Source: Peromyscus leucopus
Taxonomy: Eukaryota; Chordata; Mammalia; Rodentia; Cricetidae
Direction: 5' to 3'
Length of the DNA stretch: 64,000 nucleotides
Assembly (NCBI RefSeq): GCF_004664715.2
Contig: NC_051070.1
Coordinates: forward strand, 68,762,200 to 68,826,199
Shown: piece by piece, positions 34,742 to 47,649 of the stretch
How the letters are laid out: every line of letters begins with the position of its first letter
Numbering within the stretch: position 1 is the stretch's first letter
Program-made: the position numbers and the translations under genes
Notes under the pieces: generated by a model
What the model saw: only the letters and a program-made list of their open reading frames with translations
What the model was told of the DNA's origin: nothing
Databases searched by the model: none

Positions 34742-34892
34742 CACCAGGCAACAGTGGCGCACACCTTTAATCCCAGCACTCGGGAGGCAGAGCCAGGCGG
34801 ATCTCTGTGAGTTTGAGGTTATCCTGATCTACAGAGCAAGATCCAGGACAGGCACCAAAACTACACAGAGAAACCCTGTCTTGATAAACCAA
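34742..34892 (+). mobile_element. B1 SINE
   Basis: Tandem neighbour of the previous B1; its A tail has become a triplet microsatellite. Confidence 0.93.
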
Positions 34893-34961
<69 letters not shown>

Positions 34962-34979
34962 AAGAAGAAGAAGAAGAAA
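34893..34979 (+). repeat. (ATA)n(AGA)n triplet microsatellite
   Basis: About 13 ATA units then about 15 AGA units at the tail of a B1. Confidence 0.97.
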
Positions 34980-35615
34980 GGCCAACTGCATTATGAAGAG
35001 GCATGAAGGACACTGAACTGAAAATTTAAAATATCAGTCTCTGACCTGGCTGCTACTTGTATCCCAAGCTCTGTGACCTCAGACTTGGCTGCTTTCCTTT
35101 CTGCTCCCCAGAATGAAGGCTCTTGCTAAAGATAACTGTACACACTGTATTCTACATGCTCTGTTTACATTGAGGAACGCTTTGCACACATTTCTATTCC
35201 TCATTAAAACCCTAGGATGTAGCTGCCATCTTCAGCTGCCAACGAAGGAACCAAGGTTGAAGACAACCTACACCTTGCCCAGTGTGTGGCAATGTGTAGT
35301 AGCGGTTGAGTTCCCGGTCACTCGGTTCAGCTCTCCGAACATGCTAACACCTGGTGCCAGTGTAAATACCCCCTAAACTGCCTTTCAGCTCCAACGCTCT
35401 GAGGCAAGGCCTCACACTGTAGCTCAGGATACCACAGGACCACCTATGTAGCCTGAACTGGCCTCAGACTCCCAGTAACCTCCTTCCTTCTGCCTCCCGG
35501 GGCTGGGATTACAGAGCTGAGCACACACACTTGCACATGTGCACACACACATATACAGCTCCAAAAAACAAATCTATGAGGCCATGTTGTTATAGCTGAT
35601 GGTGATTTAGTCTCA
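34980..35615. other. Unique intergenic sequence
   Basis: Mostly unique; a decayed SINE may lie near 35400-35540. Confidence 0.4.
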
Positions 35616-35616
35616 G

Positions 35617-35795
35617 TCTTCTTTTTTGGTTTTTTTTTATGTTTGTTTGTTTGTTTGTTTTGGGGGGGTTAGGTTCAAGACAGGGTTTCTCTGTGTAGTT
35701 TTGGTGCCTGTCCTGGATCTTGCTCTGTAGATCAGGCTGGCCTTGAACTCACAGAGATCCACCTGGCTCTGCCTCCTGAGTGCTGGGATTGAAGT
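35617..35795 (-). mobile_element. B1 SINE
   Basis: Antisense B1 with a (GTTT)n tail. Confidence 0.9.
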
Positions 35796-35814
35796 CTCAG
35801 TCTTCTTAGTCTCC

Positions 35815-35985
35815 CTTTTTTTCCTTTTTCTTGCTTTGGTTTTTCGAGACAGGGTTTCTCTGTGTAGCTCTGGATGTCCAAAAACTTGCTCTGTAGAGCA
35901 GGCTGGCCTTGAACTCAGCGATCTGCCTGTCTTTGTTTCCCCAGTGCTGGGATTAAAGGCATGTGCCACTAGTCTTGGCTACTTA
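35815..35985 (-). mobile_element. B1 SINE
   Basis: Second antisense B1, same orientation. Confidence 0.9.
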
Positions 35986-36089
35986 TTCTTTCTTACATTA
36001 TCAATTCTGTAAGTTTTAGTCATTAAATGTTAGAACTGGAAAGGATCCTAAGAGCTCCTCTAACCAAATGTTTCTCAAATCCGGGAGAC

Positions 36090-36473
36090 CCCAGACCTTA
36101 GCACAATTGATCCACGTCAGAGGCAGCAAGACACCATTCTGAACTAAGAGTCCAGCACTTAGACCTTAACAGCTGCCAATGAGAACAAAGTCCTAATCCA
36201 TCAAAGCCCAGAGTCCTGGGAAAGTCCCTAATGTACTAACCTTGCTCTTTGGCTTCTGTAGTTCCGATCCTGGCTAACTGTTCTTGTTAACTGAGGTGTG
36301 TCAACCCAAGATGTGATTTTTGTGCTTAAAAGCTCACCCTGAGAAAGGCTCGGACTTCACTTGGGTCCCAAACACTCTGTGTAGTTAGTTGCCAGCTGGC
36401 TAATAAAGACTTGCTATTGGCTTGAACCCGTGTCTGAGTAGTCTTCTCTTGGTGGATAACAACATTCCTAACA
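36090..36473 (+). mobile_element. Probable gammaretrovirus-like solo LTR
   Basis: Shows a late AATAAA (36402) followed by a short U5-like stretch with CCCGTGTCTGAGTAG, ending TTCCTAACA. No open viral gene is present. The left border is unclear. Confidence 0.45.
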
Positions 36474-36486
36474 ATACTGTTAGGAA

Positions 36487-37468
36487 CGAATAACTCAGAA
36501 CCACATTTCCAACTGCACTTTAGACTGGACCATAACCTTGGGAAGGTGGGACCAGCTTCTCTTTCTGTGTAAAAACACATATGTATATGCATGCATGGAA
36601 CTCTGTACAGAGACTGGGGGAAACGTGGGAGAGTTTCGGTGTGCCCCCTTTGTAGTGTCTGAGATTTTCACCCACTCAAAATCAATACCAGGAAGCTCCC
36701 AGGCCAGTCTCCTGTGTCAGTCCACACACCAGAAACTCCAGTTCAGGAAACTGCAAAGGTTTATACATAAAGATGGTCACCGCAGAAGGAAAAACAGATC
36801 CTAGCCGAACAACAACAACAAACTAGAAATAAGCCAGGCATGGGCTATAACCCAGCCAGCTGGGAGACTTAGGCAGGATTTGAGTTCAAGGCCAGCCTGG
36901 CCTGCATAGTGAGACCCTCTATCTCAAAACAACCAGCCAACAACAAAGCCAAACATTCTAATGTCTAATACAGAAATAAATGGTTTTTTATAAGTCATTA
37001 CATATCCCTGATAAAATATTGTATGTCCATTCAAGACAGCTTATTTTTACTTGTTTGCTTTTTTTGAGACAAGGCCTCGAATGAGGCCCCAGCTGGTCTC
37101 AACCTTCAGGCAATCCTCTTGTCTCAGTATGGTTTTAACCGTACCTTTTTAACAGGATAGCCAAGTACAGCATGTTCAATGAATAAAAGGTCATCTGTAT
37201 CCAAGTCCTAATCATAAATCCACAGTGTAAGATGGTAGGAACTGAAAAGGAAAGTAGCGTGTGGTGCACACTCCTACAGTCCCAGCAGAGAGAGGAAGCC
37301 GGAAGCTCACTTCAGGAGACCAGCCTGGACCAGACAGCAAACCTGTCCCGAAATGAAAGTCATGTCAGATTCTAGAGCAATGATGCCAGCTTCATACATG
37401 ACTGTATACTAATCAATAAATGTACTAAATAGTGGCTTGTATATTATCTTTAGGATATTGCTATTTAT
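36487..37468. other. Unique and decayed-repeat sequence
   Basis: Contains old B1-like remnants near 36830-36940 and 37255-37350; no gene recognised. Confidence 0.4.
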
Positions 37469-37471
37469 ATT

Positions 37472-37613
37472 TTGTTTGCTTGCTTGCTGTATTGTTTTTG
37501 GAGGTCTCTCTGTGTAGCTGTGGCTAGCCTGGAATTCTCTTTGTAGAGCAGGCTGGCCTTGAATTTACAGAGCTCCACCTGGGATGAAAGGCATGTGCCT
37601 CCACACCTGGTGA
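37472..37613 (-). mobile_element. B1 SINE (old)
   Basis: Antisense B1 with an internal deletion. Confidence 0.7.
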
Positions 37614-38099
37614 ATTTGTATCCAAGGAAGCAGGTTTCTGACTCCAAGGGCCAGCCGTCCAGCTGACAAAAAGGTGATAAAAAGCAGCAGCAGCAACCAG
37701 TGACACAGGACTTGTGTCTTTTCCAGCCTGAACTAGAATACAAAGCTCCAGCTATTCCTCACTCAAGGACACGCTAGCCACCAGCCATCCATCCTTCTGG
37801 ATTCCATACTGGGAACCGGTGCTCTAACCCTCTTGGGGAAAGAGTTAGCTGGTTTGAAGAGAAGATGCACCCCTAAAAATATGATAGGCTCAAATACAGA
37901 CCAAGCTCAAGGTTCATCCTGGATACAACAAAGAAAGACTGAAGTCTTTTTTCCTGAATTTTCCCATCTTTGATTTTTGAGTCCTCCAGAATACAAACAT
38001 AATACAAAACTAGTATTTGCCTAACTAGGAAAATGATTTTCCAAGTCCAGTCTTCTTGCCTTGGCTTTGGGCAAACCTTAACCATTCTGAGCAGATCAG

Positions 38100-40190
38100 A
38101 ACACGCTTCTAAAAAGTTCTTTCAGTATAGTATCGCACTACCTTGCAAAGAGGAACTTCACCTCCCAGCCTAAAGCAGTCCTCTGGAAACTAAACTTACT
38201 TCCTGAGAAGACAGTAAGGGCGGCAAGCTAGCGTCCTCCGTATCATTGCCCCAGGCTGGTCGCCCTCTTAAGGTTTCCGTCAGTTCCACCTCCTAACCTT
38301 TGGAGGCTTCCAGAGCCTCTCTCTTCTGCAGTATTACAATGCTTATCATTTTCCTTCCTAACGAGGTCCACGGATCCTCCTGTCTTTTCATGTCTCAGTC
38401 TCATTCCACTCTCAAACGGGCTGCCCGGGCTGCCCTTTATTCTCTCTCCATCCCTGTCTTCTCATCCTTGAATCTCTTTGCCTGAACGGACAAGAAGTCT
38501 TGCTTTAGTACCCACTGTTGTCCTTCCTGCTGGAATGTTAATCAGCACGTGGAATTTAATTAATTCAGCAGCTAATTAAAATGGGAGAGGAAGAGTGGGA
38601 GAGGAGGAGGGTAGGAGAGATGGATCCCACTTCAGTGCAGAAGGTATTGCAGAGGACTCTGGGTTGGCTGGCACCATGCCACTGCCCTCCCCCACCCCCA
38701 CCCCCAACTGCACACACAGCAAGTGGGGAGGAGCAGAACTAAGGGGCGTGTCTGGTAGGGTCTCCACCAGCTCATTCAGTCCTGCTGCTGCTGCTCTGTG
38801 CTAGGAGAGACAGACAGAAGGAGAAAGCAAGAGAACGGAAGGGTGCAGGCAGCCCCGCATGCAGGAAGAGCTAATGAAGAGGCATCTGAACCAAGCCAGC
38901 CTGTCTTCTTCAACACTGGAAGTAGTCAAGAGCAAGGCCTATTCATCCCCAAAGATTGACAGCATCTTGGGGGTCACTAGCGCCCAATGAGGACAAGATG
39001 GAAAACACAGCCATTGATCCCATGGAGAAAAGGGGATCGTTTACTTTGGCAATCAGGGAGCGTTTCTGTCCTTCTTTCTGAAGCACGCTGTTTCCACGGA
39101 GTGAGCGGGCAGAGGGCAGCTGGGGAAAGATGGGTGGGAATGAGAGGGAGTGGGCATGGGTAGGCAATGGTGAGAGGATAGATGCAAAAGAAAGAGATTC
39201 AAAGAAAGAAAAATGAAGGGCGCAGAGAAGGCAGGAGTGGGGGAAGGAAAGAGAGAACAGTAGAGGAGAAGGAAGAGGCCGTTGGCGCACAGAGCCTTGC
39301 TCTCTTTGCCAAGATGCAGAGAGGAACGGGATGCGGTGCAGGGGACTTCCATGCACTGGTCCTGCTCAGCTTAGGCCAGCAGCGGGGAGGGCAGCAGTGC
39401 AGGGGGAGGGCAGAGGCAGAGCCTACAGGAGTCAACCAAGCTGCGGGAGACTGGACACTCAACTCCGGGATCTTACTAGTTACTGGACATTTCTACCAAA
39501 GCAGGAACCTGTCTAAAGCAGTGGAGAGAAGCTTCCAAGTGAAGGGACAAGAGACAGCAGAGCCTGACTCCAGGAGCTCCGTCGGGGAGATAGGTGAGGA
39601 TGAGATTCTTAGCAACCCCTGGTCCTCGGAAGGGAAATACATCCTGTAGGGAATTGATTTATTTGAGAGTTTGATGGGCAAGAAAGTGAAAGTGCTTGGA
39701 CTCAGATAACACCCTTCGGGTGGCAGACTGGATCCAGGAAACAGCCTGGGGAGGAGCTGAGAAGATCTGCCATCAGCGACAGATCACCTAAGGCTCAAAG
39801 GAAGGAAAGTGAGAAAGAAGGGCTGAAGCCAGATGAAGGTTTTCCTTTATTAACTGTCACGTAGCAGCAGAGGAGAGTCACTGTACCTAAGCGACAGGGT
39901 CTTCCTAGCAGGAATTCTGATTTGATCCCTTTACCACCTAGGGCTTCCTGTAAGAGCCAGCAGTGAGCAGATCACAATTAGAAGAGAGGAAGTAGGGATG
40001 CAGGGGTGCTTTCTACTCTCCAGAGCCCCCCCATGGGGTTAAACAAAGCAGTCCCCAGCAAGCTGTCACAGGCTTAGTCAGAGGAGAAACACACACATTT
40101 TCTAAGCCTATATTGTATGCCAGGTTTTAACTAGTAATAAAAAGCATAAGTATTTACTAACATGGCCACAGTGCCTTCTATAAAAGGTTA
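38100..40190. other. Unique, SINE-free intergenic block
   Basis: About 2.1 kb without SINEs. It holds homeodomain cluster B at 38533-38583 and purine-rich stretches near 39180-39280. Frames in it do not look like proteins. Confidence 0.45.
38533..38583. promoter_or_regulatory. Candidate homeodomain-site cluster B
   Basis: GTTAATCA (38537), ATTTAATTAATTC (38553) and GCTAATTAAA (38571) in about 50 bp. The middle motif is the reverse complement of one in cluster A, and the third is shared in the same orientation. Confidence 0.45.
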
Positions 40191-40197
40191 GCTCATG

Positions 40198-40200
<3 letters not shown>

Positions 40201-40251
<51 letters not shown>
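40201..40251 (+). repeat. (CA)n microsatellite
   Basis: About 25 perfect CA units. Confidence 0.98.
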
Positions 40252-40253
<2 letters not shown>

Positions 40254-40572
40254 TATAAAATCTTGACCATGCTGCCAGTTTCAAGGCTTTCAGTGACCAA
40301 GGGGATGAAATGGGCATATTGGTTTCTAAGGAGTAAAGGAAAACTCAGAGTTAATTATCAGAGGACTAGGTGGGGCGAATGCCAGCTCAGCTGTGTGGCC
40401 TACAAGTGGAGGAAAACAAATTTCATTTAGTTTTAGCTACCCATACCTAAAGTACCTAGAGAAGTTATTGAAACTGAAATGGTTGTTCCAGAATGTTCTA
40501 AAGTTGAAAAGTCTCTATCATTCATTGCAACAAAAAATTCAACGATCTTTGCTTTAAGAGAAAGACATTGTT

Positions 40573-40700
40573 TGGTATGGTGGCACATGCCTTTAATTCC
40601 AGCACTCAGGAGGCAAAGGCAGGCAGAGGCAGGCAGATCTCTGTGAGTTCAAGGCCAGCCTGGTCTACATAGCGAGCTAGGCTTGCAAGGGCAACAAAGT
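40573..40700 (+). mobile_element. B1 SINE
   Basis: B1 with a short duplication of the GGCAGGCAGA segment. Confidence 0.85.
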
Positions 40701-40705
40701 GGAGC

Positions 40706-40708
<3 letters not shown>

Positions 40709-40762
<54 letters not shown>
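40709..40762 (+). repeat. (GA)n microsatellite
   Basis: About 26 GA units. Confidence 0.98.
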
Positions 40763-40766
<4 letters not shown>

Positions 40767-41171
40767 TAACAGGGATCTTTGTTACATAAGACTACAATGC
40801 TAACTTAGAGTATCCAAAATAGAATAAGCAAAGTTCGGGCAGCTGAGGAAGACCTCTACCAGTATACCCAAGGAAGGCAGCAGAACTAGCATGAAGCAAG
40901 AACAGCCCAGAACTTCCAAGGCTCAACCAATAAAACAAAGCATGTGGTGCTCCAGCCCTGCTTACACCACAGATCTTCCCAGTGCGGTGGCTAATGGCCT
41001 TCCTTAAGGATCTCCTCTCACCATCACAGAAGGCCACACAGTCCATGCTGTGGCGAACTCCTAGGGCATGCACAAAGACATTATGGTTCAGGGAGCGACT
41101 AGGATGCTATTACTCCACAATGGATGATCTGATAAGAAGAAAATTAGTCATCTTAGAAACTGGATAACTTG

Positions 41172-41360
41172 CCGGGCGGTGGTGGTGCACGCCTTTAATC
41201 CCAGCACTGGGGAGGCAGAGGCAGGAGGATCTCTGTGAGTGCCAGGCCAGCCTGGGCTACCAAGTGAGTTCCAGGAAAGGTGCAAAGTTACACAGAGAAA
41301 CCTTGTCTCGAAAAACCAAAAAAAAGAAAAAAGAAAAAAAAAAAAAAAAAGAAAAGAAAC
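41172..41360 (+). mobile_element. B1 SINE
   Basis: Flanked by near-identical AACTGGATAACTT copies (about 41157 and 41359), a good target duplication, so a recent insertion. Confidence 0.95.
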
Positions 41361-41872
41361 TGGATAACTTTATAATGTACAATAGCTCTGGATGAGCTGA
41401 TGGGTCTAGGGTACTGGCCACACAATGAGAGTTCTCCAGACAGGAAGATGAGGCAGATCTAGATTAACAGTCTGATGAGTTTGGAATGTACTCTGGAAGA
41501 ACAGAACAATAGAGCCGTGGGCTGAATGGGGGGGGGGGAGTACATAAATTCAGCTGAGCAAAGGAGAGACATGGGATAGAACAAAGGAGACCATGAGAGT
41601 GGGCCAAGGTCGTTCAGCCAGAACTGGACTAGGCAGAGACCAGACAGCCAGGTGCCCATCGCTTGGGTTGCCATAGCTTCCCTAACAAGCGCCTTCTGAG
41701 GACTCCAAAGCTCAGCAACAGGATGGTCCTGAGGCCACACGGGCTTCAGAGACTAGCATCTTTCCAGTCTCATAGAACAGATAACAAACCCCAAATCACA
41801 GCCATCCTAAACAATCGAAACTCAAAGGTTCTGGATGAATGGGCCCTTAATATCAGAATTCCTTTAAAAGAT

Positions 41873-42058
41873 TATTATTAATATGTGTCTGACGTGTGTG
41901 GGGGTGTGCACATGCCACAGCACACACACAAAGAGGTCCGAGAGTAACTTTGTAGACTCAGTTCAATTCTACCTGAGATGGGTTCCAGAGACCAAGCTCA
42001 AGCTAGCAGGGTGGCATTACCAGCGCTTTTCCGACTGGGCTGTCTGCTGGCCCACATC
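41873..42058 (-). mobile_element. B2/B3-like SINE (old)
   Basis: Reversed body with TGTGCACATGCCACAGC; diverged. Confidence 0.55.
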
Positions 42059-42059
42059 T

Positions 42060-45000
42060 GAATCCTCCCTCTTGACATATCCACATCATTTGGGACCTGG
42101 TTTTGTATACTCGTGACTTTTTGCCAACTAAACCTTCACTACCCACATCCAGGAACTGAGTACCTACGGCAGGGGACCCGCCTTCCTTCCTCTCCATCCA
42201 TGTCTCCACAGGGTAGTGATTTCCCCACCCGTCTTCACTGCTGACCCCTTGGTCTTCCTGGCCCTGTCTCCTTCTAAACCACTCTGACCTGTAGCCCCCC
42301 ACACAATAGGAGAGCCATCTGTGGGACGCCATGGGCCGAGGAGATAAGGACGAGTGAGGTGGAGTGCAGATCGTAGATTAGGGGGGTGAGGTGGAGATCC
42401 TGCAGCCAGATGGAAAGAGAACAGAGAACGCAAGACGGTTGGGGTGGGGGGAGGGGACGAGATGGCACTGCGGGGGGGGGGGGGCACAAATTAATTTAAG
42501 GAAGAGAACAGTAAGGGAGACGGCGGTAGAATAACAATCAGGCAGTGGAGGGCTGGGAGGGGGGCCGCTGGTGGAAGGGAGGGTCCTGGGGAGGAGGGCC
42601 TTGCCTGTGGGGCAACAGTAGCACCACCTATGGGTATGGGGGAGGGTGACGGCAACAAAGAGGCCCTACCTGGACGGCGGAGACTGGGGGCAGTGGGAAG
42701 AGGGAAGCCTCTTGTGGGAAGCGAGGCTTCAGGAGGAGACCCAAGGAAGGAGAGAACTGATTTCCCCATCCCAGGGAGATTTCCCTCCCAGAATGCAGGC
42801 AGTAGAAAAGAGAAAGGTCTAAAAGGGGTAAGATGCCAGCCATAGAAAAAAAAAATTGTCCGATTTTCCTTTCACTGGCTGGTCCAAGGATTTTATCTGT
42901 ATTGGCAAGTAATTTCCTTTCCTCACTGGACAGTGAAGAATACAGTTCCCTCCCTGGGACAGTGGATGCCCCTCATTCAGCTGCCCGCCCCCCAACTCCA
43001 GCATTGCCGTGAAGCTCTCAACCACCATTAGAAAGCCCCAGGGAGCCACCAAGCTGAGGAGAGGAAAGGAAGGGTCCCCCCCACACCCCCACCCGTCAGG
43101 GAGAAATGGGAGAAGATGCAGAAACTGTGCAGGGGGAGGGGGAGGGAGGGGATCAGCAGAGTCTGTTGTACTTCCAGCGAGAAAGGATCCGTCACATTTT
43201 TAATAATAATAAATACATGAAGACAGATTTGCCAGCACTGCTCTGGCTCCTTGGAAAGGGTGGGGGAGGGGAACCAATGCAGCTGCAGCAAAGACCAATA
43301 TCTTCCCCTCCCCTCCCCCATCACAGATTCCATACTGCAGCAGTCTCCCCTCCCCCTCCCACTGCAGTCCTCCACAGCCCACCCTTCCCACCGTCCCTAC
43401 ACACAGCTCTCCCCCGCCCACCTCCTCCTCCCTCCCTCCCTCTCTCCCTCTCTCTGTTTCCACACACTACTCTATCCTTTCTGTTCTGATCCTCACTTAA
43501 CACAGCCTTATCCCAGCAGGAAGAAATCCAAACACCCACATTTTAGATCTGCTCCCCAAACCCCAACGTTCAAGCCTTTCCTACCAGTGCCCTTTACTAG
43601 CTGATTCAATCTCTCCCCATACAACACTCCTCAGAAGTCATCTAGCACAATTCAGCATTTTCTGGATCCCACCGAAAGGAACCGATTTTCTCTCCATTTT
43701 TATTTCAATGTGACTTCCTTTATCACATCCTTAACTATAAGGGCTATTAAATTTGCTTGTGTTTAGGGGTGTCAGGGCCTCAGGACTCAGCGACTACTGC
43801 CACCTATTGACCCGAATTTGTTCAAGATGGGCCTTTAATACACTTCTTACAGGGCATCAATAGCTTAAACATGCAAAGGCATGGCTCTCGGGGCTTCTCG
43901 GAGACCCTCTGAACAATGAGATCAAAGGAACACAAAAGCAAGGCTGGGCAGGGAGCCAGTGCATGCCTTTCTGCATGCCTTTCTGCATGCACGGGCAGGA
44001 AGGAGGCCGAGGAATAAAAACCACCTGGTCCTCCAGGATCTGTGGGGAAAGCAGGGGTAGAATTTTTCTCAAGCAATGGTAAAAATACCGCGAGGTTAGC
44101 TCTGAACGAGGGGGAGTATTTCACTAACTTCATCACATTGGCTAAATCCTTGGCAGGAATCTGGTGTTTACAGAGCCAACAGATCCCAGGGACACTCGAG
44201 ACTGTGTCCTCTCTCATTCCATCTGTCCCAGTTTGAAGTGCAGATGACAGAGGAACTGGGTGCCGGAGGCCAAGTCTACCCCACGCCACTAGAAGGTCTG
44301 TTTGCACCTTCCAGGAGACAGACGGGGACTGCGGGGAGCTTGAGCTCTCCACGGTGCTGAAACCTGGTCTGCTGCAACCAGGTCATCCCTTCCTCGTTTG
44401 CTAAAGGTCCTTTTCCAAAGAAGGGATCCAGAAACACTCGGGAATCTTTGCTAGATAGTGCCTCAAGCCTTCATAAAGCCCTAACAAAACAAAGATTTGG
44501 AGGAAAAAAAAATGGGGTTTTGTCAAACTCTCTATTCCCTAAGATGAAAAAACTGAGGGGAAACTAAATTAGTTTGTCGGGTTAAAAAAAGAAAAGAATT
44601 CAGCCTGAACAGAAGCCCAGAAGTGGACAGCAGAACAGGCCTAACCCTTGCAATTCGGACCCTTAATGCTGTTGTTCTACTATGTTAACAGGGCTCTCAA
44701 ACTATCCCACAGGACTAAAGGTTCCTTGGGGCTCCTACTAGGTCAGGGAAAGGAGGCTGTAACAAAAAGAAATCCAGGATGCCTCTTCCCCACTTCAGTA
44801 AGAGTAACCCCACTTACACGTTTCACACTGACAAGCTACATAAAATCCTGTCAGATGATATAATCTATTAATGATGCTGATATAAACATCCTCAGAAAAA
44901 AAAGTTAATTGTTGGAAGTCTTTTTCTAGTGGTGCCAAAAGGCCAGAAATAACACACCCCGAACTGAAGACTCACTTAGATTAACTACAAGGCCCACAAA

Positions 45001-45100
45001 GGCCGAAGTTTTTTCTGTTTACTGGTAGACCAAGAAGGCCCAGAGTACACAGACTGTAGTCTCTGAAGGCAAGACCTCTAGCAGAAACGGGGCAATAAGT
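42060..45100. other. Unique, SINE-free intergenic block
   Basis: About 3 kb with G-rich and C-rich strand-biased stretches (42340-42800, 43130-43480), poly-G runs near 42471, an AT core (AATTAATTTAA, 42487) and a weaker CTCF-like site at 43795-43813. I see no convincing exon. Confidence 0.45.
43795..43813 (-). promoter_or_regulatory. Weak CTCF-like motif
   Basis: Reverse complement carries ATAGGTGGCAGTA, fitting the CTCF core with about three mismatches upstream. Confidence 0.3.
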
Positions 45101-46492
45101 AATCTTACATTTTAATAAATTAGAAACAGCAGCCAAGCATGGTGATGCCTGCCTATAATCCCATCGCTTAGGAGGCGGAGGCAAGGAGATCAACAGCTCA
45201 AGGTCGTCCTCATCACGTAACAAAATCAAGACCAACACAGACTATTTTGAGATTCTGTCTCAAAAGTGCAAAATTAGAGTTTGCTAATTATCAGGTGAAT
45301 GTGACGGCTCTGACCAAAGCACCTTTATCCCCCACCACACCCCCTGGCACTAGGATTAAACAGGGTCTTGAATTACGCCAAGCAAGTGCTCTACCGCAGA
45401 GCTATAGCCCCAGCTCGGAGTTGAAGCCAGGCTCTGGCTGCTTCCCAGGCTGGCTTTGAACTCACTATGTAGTGCAGGTATTCCTCCTGCTCCAGCCTCC
45501 TTCCTGGCAGGCCTGTGCCACGTCATCTAGCTTCCAAAGGGTACCTTGGCTTACTCGTCTAGGTGGTTCAGCTGGCAAGGCACAAGCTCTAAGCCTGTTG
45601 CTACAGCTTTTTGCTTAGACTCACTTGAGTAAATATTAGTGTGAGGTCTCGGGACACACAGGTTCCCTCAGATTTACCAGGAGCTAAAATGCCCCAGAAG
45701 CAAGCCCATCCTGGGGTAATCCACAAAAACCCAAGACTCCTTGATACAGAAGGAATCTTCAGAGATCCAGGTATACCGTTAATTGTTTGTACATGGTGTA
45801 CGCCCACACACGTGCAGGTGTGCACGCCAGAGGCCAAAGATGTGCATGCTCTGTTCTGCTCTAGCCCATTCCACATTACTCCTTGGAAGTCTCTCATTGC
45901 ACCTGGAGCCACGCTGGCAGTCAGCAAGCCTCACCCCTCCTCCCATTTCTGCCCACCAGAAGCTGGGGAGGTTACTGGTGTGTATAGCCATGCTTAACTT
46001 TTTATTACTTCTGAAATCCTGTGGGGAGAGGACACAGGCATGTGAAGCTCAAAGGAACATTTTCAGCAATCAGTTCTCCTCTGGGCCTCAGGGATAAAAC
46101 TCAGGTTGTTAGGAACCTTTGCCCACTGAGCCTGCTTGCCAGCCCCTAATCCTGACTTTTTTTGTGGGTGTGGGGACTTAAAAGTCAAGTTCATGCTCAC
46201 AGAGCATGCAGTCTCACCCAATGAGCCATCCCCTCCAGCTCCCTTTCCCCACGCCAATACTGGGGGCTGAACCTAGGGCCTCTTCAATGTAAGCCCTTTA
46301 CCACTGAGGTATAGGCCTAGGACTCAAGCATACTTACATTACCGGCTAAGGAAAATTAAAAGACCAAGATATTAAGTCATATGACCATGATCATAGTAGA
46401 GCAACTATAAAGCTAGTCTTTTAATTTCTACAAGTTGTAGTTGACTGATTCTTGCCTCAATCAGGATGACCAGTAGAAATCCGAATTCAAGT

Positions 46493-46625
46493 CAGGCAGT
46501 GGTGGCACATGCCTTTAATCCCAGCACTAAGGAGGCAGAGAGCCTAACCTGGTCAGTGGGTTCCAGAACAGCCAAGGCTACACACAGAAACCCTGTCTTG
46601 AAAAATAAAAAATAAATTAAGAAAA
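46493..46625 (+). mobile_element. B1 SINE
   Basis: Diverged copy with an internal deletion after GAGGCAGAG. Confidence 0.8.
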
Positions 46626-47233
46626 AGGAAGAAATTCAAATTCAGAATCAATGAAGTTTTAGTGATGTAACGACCCAGTTCTCTTCCTACCCGTGACACC
46701 TGTCAGGAGAGCCAGACACTAACTAACATCAGATGTTCCAGTGCATTACATCCACAGCTCCTCTTCTCATTTAACCGTTTGCTTAAGCACTCTGCGGAAG
46801 CGCTCACCAACAGAGGTTACTCCCCACACAGAACGAGAGCTCAGACTGGAATCCTGAGTTGGGTTTGGCTCCAGTTCCTGTAGACTATTCATTCCTCTAC
46901 CTGTCACACCAGGGATTTTTTTTGTGTCCCCTACTTGCTGACATTCTTTTGCAGAGCTTTAAAAAGGGCTGGACTTTCCTGACCCAGGTAAACTGGGGTC
47001 TCGGCTGGAAGGAGAGACAGAGGCTAGACCACAAGACTACACCAACTCTTCATCTATCACTTCAGCTACTCTTTACAAAGTCTTTCCAGAACTGACCAAA
47101 GATCAGCTCTTACGAGCATGACATTTTAGGAAGAAAAGCATTCAGAAAAATGGGGACAAGTAGAACTTGCTGATGCAGAACCAGCCTACCTGGCCTTTTA
47201 GTTTATCAAGCAACCACAGGTTTCCTGAGTCAC

Positions 47234-47252
47234 TAATGCCACCTGGTGGCCA
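47234..47252 (-). promoter_or_regulatory. Strong CTCF-like motif downstream of Ngdn
   Basis: On the - strand it reads TGGCCACCAGGTGGCATTA, agreeing with the consensus at 18 of 19 positions by my count. It is not within a SINE. Confidence 0.65.
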
Positions 47253-47520
47253 AGCTGGACAGATGAACAAAACCTGAAACCAGTGTTTGCAGGGGTGGGG
47301 TGACAGGGTTGCGGGGCTGAGTCTACTATCCTACCTCTGTTTTTGTAAAATACTCAGTTCCCAATTTCTAGGGGACATGTACTACCGAAGAAAACAAACC
47401 AAACTTCTTAACATCGCCCAGAATATCCTCTTTCCTTTTCCACTATCACTCACTGAACTCACCCACACACCCAGCAATTCCAGTCAGACTAGGTACGGCA
47501 AAAAGGGCTTTCATTCATAA

Positions 47521-47629
47521 GCAAAGGCAGTTTTATTTGGTAAAGATCTTTCCACATTTCCAAGACCAGCAGGCCCAAGGAGAAAAGCCGCATACGGGGA
47601 CAACAGACCCCAGGATGACAAAGTGTACA
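47521..47629 (-). other. Ngdn: Ngdn 3' UTR with poly(A) signal
   Basis: About 100 nt after the TGA. An AATAAA on the - strand lies at 47532-47537, followed by a GT/T-poor end, so cleavage is expected near 47515-47522. Confidence 0.8.
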
Positions 47630-47649
47630 TCACCGGCGCCTCCGAAAAC
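47630..47649 (-). CDS. Ngdn: Ngdn coding exon 11
   Basis: Completes a Gly codon and encodes FRRRR then TGA (47632-47630), after acceptor TTTCAG. Confidence 0.93.

Noticed and set aside
43822..44352. 176-codon open frame on the - strand
   Set aside because: Unique sequence but no start context, domain or coding bias that I can recognise; kept only as noncoding.
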